A stretch of 64,000 bases of DNA from Symbiodinium kawagutii (lineage: Eukaryota > Sar > Dinophyceae > Suessiales > Symbiodiniaceae). Numbering within the stretch: the stretch's first letter is position 1; every line of letters starts with the position of its first letter. Location of the stretch: the NCBI GenBank assembly GCA_009767595.1, contig VSDK01021916.1, positions 152,457-216,456 of the forward strand, in the 5' to 3' direction. The position numbers were made by a program, and so were the translations under genes. Under the pieces are notes generated by a model, which saw only the letters and a program-made list of their open reading frames with translations, did not search any database and was not told where the DNA came from. Positions 23,930 through 35,900 of this stretch are shown one piece after another.

Positions 23930-24025
23930 ATGGGCGTGGGGCTTACCGTAGCGCAGCGTTGCCGAGGCCAGCTGCATGTCGCGACTGCAGAGAGATCCTT
24001 CCTTGCGACGCTGGGCGTGGCAGCG
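23930..24025 (+). CDS. candidate exon, possibly helicase core
   Basis: A GC-rich island in an AT-rich region reads VGLTVAQRCRGQLHVATAER and ends at a GTGAGC donor. LHVATA could sit where DEAH helicases carry their TTG segment. The minus strand is also open and carries a GTAAGC, so strand is uncertain. Confidence 0.25.
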
Positions 24026-24082
24026 GTGAGCTGGTCAAAGCTAAGCCGGTGAAGGCGTTTTTTTCCCCTCAGCCGTTGTTTT

Positions 24083-24180
24083 TGATGGTTTTTCAAAATA
24101 GGGGTACCCCTAAATCATCCAATGTGAATCGTTATTAAACAAACCATTTTTGGGGTACCCCTATTTTAAGAAACCACCAT
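24083..24180. mobile_element. MITE-like element, family A
   Basis: The ends GATGGTTTTTCAAAATAGGG and CCCTATTTTAAGAAACCACC are near-perfect inverted repeats. GGGGTACCCC blocks sit at both ends. Confidence 0.8.
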
Positions 24181-24181
24181 T

Positions 24182-24290
24182 TGGTGGTTTTTCAAGCCAA
24201 TTTGGTGACGTAAAAAACATGTTTATTACTATATGAATAGTCAAAAAAGAGGATGATTTGGGGGTACCCCTATTTTCAGAAACCAGCATT
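24182..24290. mobile_element. MITE-like element, family A, abutting the previous copy
   Basis: The left end GGTGGTTTTTCAAGCC and the right end GGGGTACCCCTATTTTCAG with AAACCAG mark a second copy directly adjacent. The junction forms the palindrome AAACCACC-ATTT-GGTGGTTT. Confidence 0.65.
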
Positions 24291-25973
24291 TAACCGCTTA
24301 ACCATTCATGGTAGGGGATACAATTTATATACATACATACCAATAGATGTTCAGTTCATGAATTGTGCTACCAATTCTTCCGCACCGTTGCTTGAGCATT
24401 ACTGCTGATTTGACAACTATGATTTTTATGGTTGGGATTAATCATTGATTTCAACCATGATAAATCAACTCTCAATGGTTTATCCATTCAGGGTTTCTTG
24501 TGGACCGCCGGCGAAGGGTCGATTTATTCACAGTGTTTGATACTACGTCAGAAGTTTCTAGGCTGATTTGCTCTCAAAGCAATTGGTGCTTTCCGTGTGA
24601 TTTGTTTGCCCAAGAGCTGAGAAAGTCTAAGCCAGGGAACGCTGAAGGAATGGTATTTTTCATGATTTTGCGAGTTGGCAAGGTATGACATGGCTCACTA
24701 AAGAAGTTGTGTGAAGGTTTGCTGGTTCTTCATGCGTCAGGAGGTCCCAATACAGCTGTACTGAAGACCATGGAATTGTTTTGCCTCACTGCTGAACTTG
24801 GGAGTAGCAACGTCTGAGGGGTCCAAAAGCTAACCAACCAAGCAACCAGAAGCGAAAAGTTGACTCCTCTCCGTATCCAGAAAACAACATCCACAAACTG
24901 TTGGCGTTATTTTTCCATGATAAGACCACCTGACTACATGGTTAACCAGAACAAGGCTACATTTATCATCATTGATTATAGCTGTATTTTGCTCCGACGA
25001 TTCCATATGGCCAGAAGCAGCCAGAAAAGGTGAATTGATATAATCCTTGGCTCAAGGCTCCTCAACCTCTGCGATACGATATCCAGGAAGAAGTGTTTTT
25101 CAAAGCGTCATATTGGTTGACAACGAACAATAATTATGGTTTTGAGTTGGTCGAGAACATGTAATTTATGATGATTGAGAATCAGACAGTTGTTACGAAT
25201 CATTGCTCATGATGACAAATCATGACAAAGCTATGGTGAAGCCCGCCAATCAATGATGCCCAACTGTTTATAGCGCATGAACAAAAACATGGAGCAGCAG
25301 GGGAACAAACGCCATTTACGCTCTGAAAGTGAAAACAATGAATAACAGAAAAAAACAAGTAGAAAAAACAAAAAGAAACAAAATCATGTGGTTTGTTACT
25401 GGTTGTAAAGTACATGAATTTTGTGCCAAGTAGAAACATACGTAAAAGCAAGAACAGATGATTGTTCTCAGCTCAACCCTTAGCAGGGGTCAACCAGCAC
25501 CTTGTCGGCATTTACGACAGCTCCACCTTGCCATGCGCATTCATAGCATAGCGAAAAGCGAATCATGAGACCTGCTGTAGAAACATGTTTTCTTGTTTCA
25601 TGCTTAATACTATATAGATAAAAATAGTAATGGTTCATATCTCTAGTGGTTAATCAAATGTCAATGGGTTAGCAATAGCATTTGAAGTATTCTTCAATAT
25701 TTGCCATGATATGATTGTGAATAATACTTGATGGATGAAACCTAATAGTGATTAATATCTCATGTTCCCCGTGGAAAATCCACATTAACTGCATACATGT
25801 TTGGTAATGCTGATTTTACGTATCCTCATCAGTGTTTTTTTTCGGATAGATCTTCACACGGGTTTGTCCAAAAATGGTGGTACTGCCAAGAAACGGCAAC
25901 AGACTCCCTATGAATTGTTATTAGTATTCTTGGCAATCCTTAGCCGTGAGTTTTCAGCTATTGGTATCCATCG

Positions 25974-26095
25974 TATGGCTATGGGTCAATATTAACCAAC
26001 CAATAATGCTGATTATGACCCAACCAGTAATAGGGAAACTTGCTGGTTAATGATAGGGGAACCAGGGGGACTAAGGGTTTTGACCCACAGCCGTG
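25974..26095. mobile_element. MITE-like element, family B
   Basis: TATGGCTATGGGTCAATATT at the left is inverted at the right as GGTTTTGACCCACAGCC. The interior contains AACCAACCAATAAT and AGGGGAACCAGGGG, as in other copies. It ends about 60 bp upstream of the first strongly supported helicase exon. Confidence 0.8.
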
Positions 26096-26156
26096 TTGGT
26101 TCTTCTGAACTCATTCGTGGGTATCACTCCTCCCGGTGATGCTGGGACGGGCCCAG

Positions 26157-26183
26157 GACACTGGGAATTTGTGCCGTTGCATA
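26157..26183 (+). CDS. helicase exon (27 nt), PLHS segment
   Basis: After CCCAG|G it reads HWEFVPLH plus one base. GC donor in CATA|GCTCCT. It joins 27586 in phase 1 to make PLHSTVPP, the segment after motif IV in DEAH helicases. Confidence 0.75.
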
Positions 26184-29100
26184 GCTCCTCGACGCGGCAA
26201 GCCTGTTTGGTGCGGTTGGTTTTCCAATGTTTGATGGAAATTCCAGGTGGTCAATAGCTGAAAATGCTGAGATTTCCAATGTTTGGCTTGATAGTTGATG
26301 ATTTCAATCATGGTTAATTGGTGGTTGATAGTGGTTAATCTTGGTACATGTTGTTTACAGTGATTGGTTATGATGGTCAATGTTCAATGTTGGTTAGTTG
26401 TGATCATCACTGATTTGTCCATAGCCATGGTGGTTCGCAAGGCCATAGCGTAGCCAATACTAATAGGGAAACCACCGGTGACTTTGGGGGTACACCATTT
26501 CTGGACGAACCCGATGTTTGATGGACATTTGACGACCCCCCATTGTAGCTGATGTCTGAGAAAATTGATGGAAATTCCAATTTCAGGTGTTCAAAGCTCA
26601 TCAATGATGCAGTTGGCATGGCGAATGACGGTCGAATTCATATCATGATTGGATATGAAAAACCACGCCAACCCACCAATGAGCCGACAAATCTGACTTA
26701 TTGATAAGAGTTTAGAAACATTATGCATAACATTTGTACGTACATTGGGCCCGCGTATGGTGATTTTTGTCGTCAATTCTTGGTCAATGTAGGTGATACA
26801 CCATTTTATCTTATCCGTGCTATAGTATTCTTCCATTTTATGGGTTCATGTTGGTAAATCTACCAGCACCCTGGAATACTACTTAATGATTCTTGCGGGT
26901 GGATGACTGCTCATGGGTCTTGGTTTGATGTGCTCTCATGATCAACAAAAACTCATGAGAAGATCATCAAAAACCCATAACTTCATTCGTGCAGCCTATG
27001 ATGGAGTAGTACCAATGATGAGAGATACTGTTGATGGAGGAAATCCTGCACCAGTTGGTTGGTTGTTTACCCCATTATTTTTAGGGTTTAAACCATCCCA
27101 AGTGGTGCAGGATTTCCTCCATCAACAGTAGGAGATCTATAGAAATAGTATCTAATAGCAATGGTTGCTGCCTGGTGTCACATTGATGGTCCATTAGAGC
27201 TGCACCTTTCAGTGTCGCTTCTCTACAGGATAGCACCACGTTTGTCCACCACCCTCTTTGGCCGAACTCCTGGTCAGCTTGTAGGAGAATAATCTATAAT
27301 AATCTGACCCAACATTCTACAGCTCATTTGCAACAGTTATCAGTAACTAACACACACATGTATACATATATATACATATATACATTTATTTTTAATTTAG
27401 ATAGATACATACACAATTTTCATTTATGTATTTACTTATACATATTCATAGATATTTGAATCAACAAAAATCATTCAGCAACAACTAACCTCCAACAACA
27501 AACTCACAGCCATCAATGAGAACTTCCATCCCCAGCTGCTTGGTTGCCGACTGCCCACCTTTTGTGTTCCAAACAGTGCTCCCAGGTACCGTTCCCCCCA
27601 ACGAGCAGTACCGGGCCTTTCATCCAGCCAGCGCTGGCTCGCGCAAGGCGCGACGGCAACATGGCGTTGCAACCAGAGGAGGGTCCAAATCCAAGTAGTT
27701 GAAGATCTGATAGGGGTACCCAAATCCTACAGGAATAATAGGGGTTGATAATAAGGATTCATAGGGGATAATCACCAACAATATGGTGAATCAACTACTG
27801 ATATGGTGGTTTCTCAAAATAGGGATACCCCAAAGATGGTTGGTTTATCAAGAAAGAATACCTTATATTGGATAATTGGGAGTGTCCCCGATTTTGAGAA
27901 ACCCCTATAAAGGTGTTCATTAGACCAACTGATTTGAAACATCCGACATAGAACTGCAAACAAATGTATACGAGTTGATTTGTTCAGTTGGTTAAATCCT
28001 CGATAGGACAAACTGATAGGTGTGCATTAGATATATTCCCGCATCCTATTTTCAGCAATTATTTCGTTTAATGATCAGACCCAGAAGTCTTAGCTGCGAC
28101 CTTCTGAGTCAATGACCTTCCAGATGATTGGAAACTTGCCACATGGTGGTTTCTCAAAATATGGATCCCCCGAATCATCCTTTACATGAACCATTTATAG
28201 TAATAAACCAACCATAACTGTAGGGTACCTTATGTGGCTGGAGAAACCACGGAAACCAATGACACCACTTCTTTCATGCTTGGCTGTCCTGTAGCGGATC
28301 GACCGGATCATCGCCGGTTGTTGCTCTCCAGGCGGTCCTGAGCACGGACATTGCAGAGTCCCTGGGACCAAAATGTGGAGCAGCCACCCATGACAGGCTC
28401 TAGGCTCGAGTCGCACGCTGGAAATGTCTGCCTGATACGTGCTCCCCTTCGTTGATTGGTGCTACCTGGTTTGCTGCCAGCAACCCGACAAATGCCAAGG
28501 TGTCAGAAGATCAAACAGTTTTGTTGGAGCAGCTTTGGTTTCGGATGTGGTATGGAATCAACCTATTTAATACAAATCCAGGCATCCATTGCACTAATCC
28601 CGTCCGGCGTGTTGGTCAACGGCAAATCATTGACCGGCACTCGTCAATTTGACCATGATGATTACACCCATGGACCATGGTACAAACATCAATTTGCCAG
28701 GAATTAGGCAGTGTTAAACCATCAATTCAACCATGAATTACCATATGGTCATTTCATCAATTCCTCCGGGTTTGCGGGCTAAGGAGCCATCAATTACCCA
28801 TGCTTTAACCATCATTTCGCCATCATTTCATCAATTTCTCCTGGTTTGATGCTTGACCCCTTGATTTATCCGCCAGATTTGATGATTGATTGAAGGTTAA
28901 TCTGATCATCCATGGGAGAGTTGATATCAATTAACCCTACTATAGCAGTATACCAAGGATAAATCCACCAGATTTGATGGTTACACTCTGGTGAACCAAC
29001 CTGGCAATGGAAAATCCACCATATATTGGTGGTTTTCCAGGGTGTCGCAATAAATATGGTTAAGATCCATTGCCATTCCAGGGTTAATACCAAGGATAAA

Positions 29101-32100
29101 TCCACCGGATTTGATGGTTAGTACCTTGATGGTGGATAGAAACCTATCCTTCATTGGTAAACCCTTGATTTATCATGATTTATCCACCAGATTTGATGGT
29201 TGATTGAGGCTAATCTGATCGTCCATGGAGAGTTGATATCAATTAACCCTACTATAGCTGATTTCCTAGGGTTTTCCTAACAAAATGGTGTTTTTCCATT
29301 GCCACGTTAGTTTACCAGAGGGTAACCATCATTAAATCTGGTGGATAACCCTTGATTTATCATGATTTATCCACCAGATAGAAACCTATCCTTCATTGGT
29401 TTGATGCTTAAACCCTTGGTTAACCCTTCATAGATCCACCATCATTCCGCATGGGTTCCATCATGTTCCATCACCCCGCGCTGCCGAGCCCAGGACTTCC
29501 ATCACCATCCCTGACATCATTTGCGTCGTGGACAGCGGCCTGGCGCGGGTGAAGAGACACACCAACCTGGAGGCGCACCGGCGAAGCGAAGCCATGCAGA
29601 AGCCATGGAGATGGACAAACCGTTGCATGTAAAAATATGCTTGATATCATTTGATAGACATCTTTATGTATATCTGTGCATATACATGTATATATGAGAG
29701 CATTGGAGTTGATACTGCTGGCAAGGGTTGATCTGCAGTTTCCATTTTAGAATTCATGCCATAGGCCGCAATCGTAGTGATTTCAGGTTGCCTTGAGGAA
29801 AAAAAGGAAAAACATGTATATACATGTCTATGTACATGTCTATGTACATGTATATTGATATTTACACATTTATATGTAATTACATGATTTTTATTATATA
29901 TATATATATTAAAGGTGCATGTTTCATGTTTGCATAAACAAACAAGTTTAAGCTGACATGAACCAACAAGTTTAAGCAACTCCAGTATGCATATATATAT
30001 ATATAATGTTTATGTATTACAGATGCATATATAGGATACACATTATGAATTTGTATGTCTATTAAACATGATATGTTTGCATTGTGTAACAATATATGCA
30101 TACTTTGAATATGTTTTTTTGTGTATAATTGCATATCTGTTATGTGTATATATATATATATGTAGAGTGTATACATATTTTACGTACACATAGGCATAAA
30201 CACACATTGAAATAGAGGTACATGCATGCATGCGCAAACACGTTTGGTGAATTGTTCAAACCACGACTTTTTCATGAACAGCTGGAGATCGTATGCCCCA
30301 GCGGCTTGGTGTATTGAGACGATGCCATGAGATGTGTGATAAAACGGTGATTGAGCTTGAAAGTAGATGCTTGATGAAGGTTGTCCAATTCATGTGTGAG
30401 CAGCATGGCCACGAAGGGCGGGGCCGCAGGTCACCTCAAATGGGGTGGACACCAAGAGAAACCAGTTGCTGCTGGTAGAATTTCACCATTTCTCCAGGAA
30501 GAGGGTGGGCTGGTTGTGTATCTTCCATGCTCTCCATGTTGGGCGCTGCTGTTTTGTTTAACCATCAATTTCAGTGGTTGAGCCGTGAGCTAGCCATCAA
30601 TTCCTGCTGATACGGTCGTTGTCCATATTGGGGCTCATGTTTCCTCTTTACAAGGGTGAACGGACGGTTGGTTCCCCCAGGTTTGACCATGATTGATCAA
30701 CCAATGGCGTGACCATACCAAATGTTTATACTGCTGACCCATCTGTTGAGAAGGCTCATGTGGTGATGTATATGGGCCTCCCCCTCCTCTACAGCCCCTG
30801 GTTGACCATGACTCACCACCACCCGCAAGGCTCATAACAAGCACCAGCAGGTGGTTTTATCTGTGACTGCAGTCGCCGCCAGGTGGTGTGGGCCAGTCAG
30901 GCCAACCTGCTCCAACGTGCAGGTCGTGCGGGTCGAGTGCAACAGGGGCTCTGTGCAGATTGGCAGCAGACGTGGGTGTCCCATGGGAGAAGGGCAGTGT
31001 CCACCATGGGTCCCGCCTCATGGCCCGAAAGTTTTTAGCCCTAGACCTGATGCGTTTCCCTGCTTGTTGTTGTGGATCTGAACACAAGGTAGAACTGACA
31101 GCTTTTGGGATTGGTCAAGACCGACTACGCCTATGGTTTGCTACGCCTACCAAAAAAATCCAAAAAATATGATCATTTAGACCCGGTTTTGTAGTAATCC
31201 ATTTGATGTTTGTGTCGTTTTTCTAAATCACACCCAGAGATCCGGCTTGTCATGCCTTGTCTATGTGCCCCGGAAGCATGATGATTGGGGGGAAGGTTCT
31301 GTGGACAAGTCTCATGGCCAACCTGAAGTTAAACCAAAGGAGGTGAGGTCCGTGGGAATTCTGAGATTGCAAGGTGGGAAACCTTTTCAATGAACAAGTA
31401 GACTCCCCATTTTTTTGTTGAAACTGATTTGTTAATTGGAAAGCCCAGCCAATGAATCAACCAGTAAACTCTATGAAACCCATTTTTGAAACTGCTCAGG
31501 TACACCTGTTCACCAGATCTCGCTTTTCCTATTTGGATCCAGAGCCAACACCTGCACCTCGGCACACAATTTTCGGTTGCCACAAGGTATGCGCCCTCAG
31601 TTTTGAGTTGCTTCAGAAGCCACTCAACTCATGGTTAAGTATGGCTAATCATCATGCTTAATCTACAGTGATTATACAAATTACAAGTTCGTTACTAAGC
31701 AGTTTATCTAAGGTCATTTAACAAGCTAGTTGTCTCTACCATTGGTCTGGTAGTTAGCCTAGTTATCTACACCAACGAATCACGTACACAGCTGGGGGCT
31801 AAACAGCTGGTCGCAGTCTGGAGGGATGAGAAGCGACGTGTGGAAGTCCGCAAATTGCCAGTTGGACATGCACATGGAACAAAACTGGGGGTTTCTGAAT
31901 AAAGATGTGGTTAAACCTAATATAATGGTTTGACTTAGAACGTTATCTGAATATCATGGTTGAGAATAGGGAATAATGGCCAACAACAACGATTAAAAAG
32001 TACGACATATGGTGGTTGCTTCAGCCAGTGGGAACCCCAAAGTTATGGTTGGTTGATGAATAAGAATGGCTAGCAAAAGATGATAACTAGGGGTACCCCT

Positions 32101-32369
32101 ATTTCTGAGAAACCACCAACCAGTAATTGTGCCAGATGCAGATTCCAATGTTCGTTGGTTATCATTGGATAATCAATCATGGGGCACATTTTTGTACATT
32201 GGAAATGCCATGTTTGATGATCTCCGAATACATCATGACGCCCCCATTCCTTCTTTAGTTGCTTCGGGCCCAATTAGATCCGAAATCACTTGGGTTTTAA
32301 GGCAAACAAACTCTGTTGTTGCTGTTGTTGTCGTGGTTGTTAATGTTAATGCTGTTGTTGTCGTGGTGG

Positions 32370-32404
<35 letters not shown>

Positions 32405-32753
32405 GCTGTTGTTGTTGTTGCTGCTGTGGTTGTTGTTGCTGCTGTTGTTGTGGTTGTTGTTGTTGTTGTTGTTGTTGTTGCTGTTGTTGTTGTTGCTGCT
32501 GTGGTTGTTGTTGCTGCTGTTGTTGTGGTTGTTGTTGTTGTTGTTGTTGTTGTTGCTGTTGTTGTTGTTGCTGCTGTGGTTGTTGTTGCTGCTGTTGTTG
32601 TGGTTGTTGTTGTTGTTGTTGTTGTTGTTGCTGTTGTTGTTGTTGCTGCTGTGGTTGTTGTTGCTGCTGTTGTTGTGGTTGTTGTTGTTGTTGTTGTTGT
32701 TGTTGCTGTTGTTGTTGTTGCTGCTGTGGTTGTTGTTGCTGCTGTTGTTGTGG

Positions 32754-32787
<34 letters not shown>

Positions 32788-32789
32788 GG

Positions 32790-32822
<33 letters not shown>

Positions 32823-32920
32823 GTTGTTTGTTGTTGTTGTTGTTGTTGTTGTTGCTGTGGTTGCTGTGGTTGTTGTTGTTGTTGCTGTGGTTGTTGTTGT
32901 TGCTGTGGTTGTGGTTGTAG

Positions 32921-32958
<38 letters not shown>

Positions 32959-35900
32959 GCTGTTGTTGTAACATTCACTGATTGATTGCAGTTTAAATCA
33001 ACATTCAATCCTGAGGAATTCCATGTTTAATGTTTCTGCGCCCAGGAGATGCGACGGGTGCCGCTGGACGAAGCCTTGCTCAGCGTGTGCGACTTGGGCC
33101 TTGTGCCCTGGCAGCGCTGAGGGACTGCCACCTGTTTGGTTGATCTGGTTGCTTACTTGGATGTGCACCTAGATAAGGTACTGTAGCTTATAACCCCTAG
33201 AAACCACGGTAGTGACTTACCAAATGGGGGTGCACATCCAAGTATCCTGGCTGTAGAGGGAAGCAGCTAGTCATTCAATCTAAGTGGCCAGTCCTTAAGT
33301 GGCTCAATATGGATATTAGCTACTACTGTATCAAGTCTGGCTGACTGTCGAAGCATCACTGAATCGGCTAGTCCTTGATGTTTGGATTTTAAGGAATCTT
33401 CGCAGTAAACGCTGAAACCTGCTTGAGGCTCCTTGTGTTTTGGAAAGCCTGAATGGTGATTGTTTCCATCTTCAAGATTGTGAGAGCATACACATCATGT
33501 CAAGTCCCACCTGTAAAAGTTCTAAAGCAAAACAAACAACCAGATACGACTTACCGGAAAGGTCGTTGAGGGCCTGTTGTACCCATGAATTGTTTCTTGT
33601 CGATGTTGGAGGTTGGCCCTACTTGAATGGCACTCAGCATGGTTACGATAGCCCAAGTTCCCCCGGAGATAAGCAACTCACCACGTGCTGCAGGATGATT
33701 GCACAGAAAGCATCACTGAAGAAGACAAGGAGGCACCAGAGCAAGGGAAACCCAAAGAGTTGGCACTGGAGATCTACCAACTGATACATCGATACGGTGG
33801 TTCCCCCGCCCAGTAATGGCCGATTGTGGCGACAATTGGATGGTACCCTTCAAAGGTGCAATTGCCCAACATTGTTTTTTCTCCGCACACCATCATTGTC
33901 AGTTTTTGTTTCGATGCTGAAATGGGCCAGTGTTGCCAACACCTTCTCACTCTGCAAGGAGTCATGAGTTTACGAACTCAACTCATGCCTCAGGTTGATA
34001 TTTATATGCAGATTATCCGTCATGTAAACCTGTCATAGATTCTGGAAATCACAGCACCTGTGAGGTTGGATGACACCCATTTCGTTTTTTCCAGGCCTAT
34101 GGCCCCTGCGTCTACGTGATGACCTTCTTAAAGCAAGCGCCGGATCCACCGCTTCCAAAGGATGTCGCTTGGTCCGTTTTGACAGGTCCATGGATCAGGA
34201 AAACACGCCGATTACACTCTGGTAAACTAACATAGCAATGGACAATCACCATATTTTGCAGAGAAACCCTGCGAAACCATTAATTATTGGTAGAGTTTCC
34301 ATTTCCACGTTAGTATACCAGAGGGTAGGGGCCAAAAAAACAAGTACTGTGTTGGGCTGTGTACAATATAAAGATCCACTGAGAGTTTATTTGATTTACT
34401 TCGACGGTCATTTTCTGTGTTTGATTTACCGCACGGTCTCTGACATCATATGGCTATGGGTCAATATTAATCAACCAACCAATGGGGGATTTCCACCAAC
34501 AATAATAGGGAAAACAATGGTTAACAGTAGGGGAACCAGGGGTACAGGGTTTTGACCCATAGCCATATATCAATTTAGGTGGTCCCTTGCGGATGGATGT
34601 GCTCTTTGAAGCGGATCGATTGGAGCAGAAGCAACAAGTATATCAATCTATGTCAAACAAGTGTTTGGGTCCACACTAAAGTGATAATAGGCCTGCCATT
34701 TGGAAAGCCTCCGTCAGTGTTGCTTGCTTCTTGTCCTGCCGGTAGATCCAGCTACACCACCATCAGTTGCTCAACACAGCTGGCGATCTACCATCAGACA
34801 TAGAGGCTTACTAAGATCTAACTACATAGCTACATAGGAAAGCCATAGACATTGTGCTCAGCTCTCAATCAACCAGCATTTTGTGACAATAAACCAGCTA
34901 ATGCTAGTGCTCTAGCTAGGTTACCTACTACAGTAGTGACCTGGTAACCCTGATGAACCGTTCGTCCTCTAATGATCAGCTCGAAGACAGGGGCTCCCAT
35001 GGGGCACTTGACAGCTGGATCTGACCGAGGTTTGGAATGCTTTCAAGGAGCTGCAGCACGTGGGCGCATTGGATCGTGCAGGTGCACGTGGATTGTCCAC
35101 GGTGGAACTCCCCGCGGTTCACCAAGGATCCGGATTCGCAGGGAAACTGCCAGTACTGTGGGTACACCTTCTTATGATATTTATGGACAAATCTGTGTGG
35201 GTTTGTCCATGGTACCTGCGAACCATCCAATAGTCGCCATCAGTCCTAGGGAACTACCATTTCTAGGTGGTAACTAGATTTTTTAAGTACTTGGATCATC
35301 ATCCTGTAATTTATGGTAGTTGCCATCACTGTGTTTCCTAACCGTCCGGTTACTAAGTGGGACGCCATGAACAGTTCCCTGTTTGGCCAGGTGCACTTCA
35401 ATCATGTTCGAGTGCTTGGTCACTCATAAGTTACATGAGCCAAGCAGTGCAACCTGAAGTTTGGCCCGATCACAACAGCCATTTGCTGCGCCAGGCTTTC
35501 TGACACATCTGGGTGCTCTTTTGGTACGTTTGCCAATGTCCCCAGGTGGGCCACGAGATGCGGCTGGCAGAACTTCCGCCACCTTTAGATGACATACCCT
35601 GTGAGGTAAAGTATGGTTTTGGATGGTTTTGATATCTCACCGTTATTCCTAATCAGTGGTCTGTATCAAAAACAGTGATCCCAATCAATATCTGAATGTG
35701 AATTATCATATTTATTGCTAAACCGGTTTTTCATCATCAGTGGTCCCCAAAAAACCAGTGATCGTTTGCAGGGCATTGCAACATAGGCCCCACTTAACCA
35801 GTGACACAAGATGCAACCCAGCGTAACTCCATGATCCAAGGATCAGGCCTTGGCAGTAGATTGAATTTGGTGAAGGTGTTTCTCGAAAAAGGACGCTGCT

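Noticed and set aside
23908..24096. Minus-strand SATL peptide as helicase motif III
   Set aside because: The other helicase exons are on the plus strand, so the resemblance is probably chance.
25035..25060. Possible dinoflagellate spliced-leader relic (TTGGCTCAAG)
   Set aside because: Only ten bases of the leader's 3' end match; the conserved upstream part is absent. The same holds near 364-373.
32297..33008. Long poly-Gln, poly-Asn, poly-Val and poly-Leu ORFs on both strands
   Set aside because: All come from one triplet repeat that has no stop in any frame, and the helicase exons splice around it.
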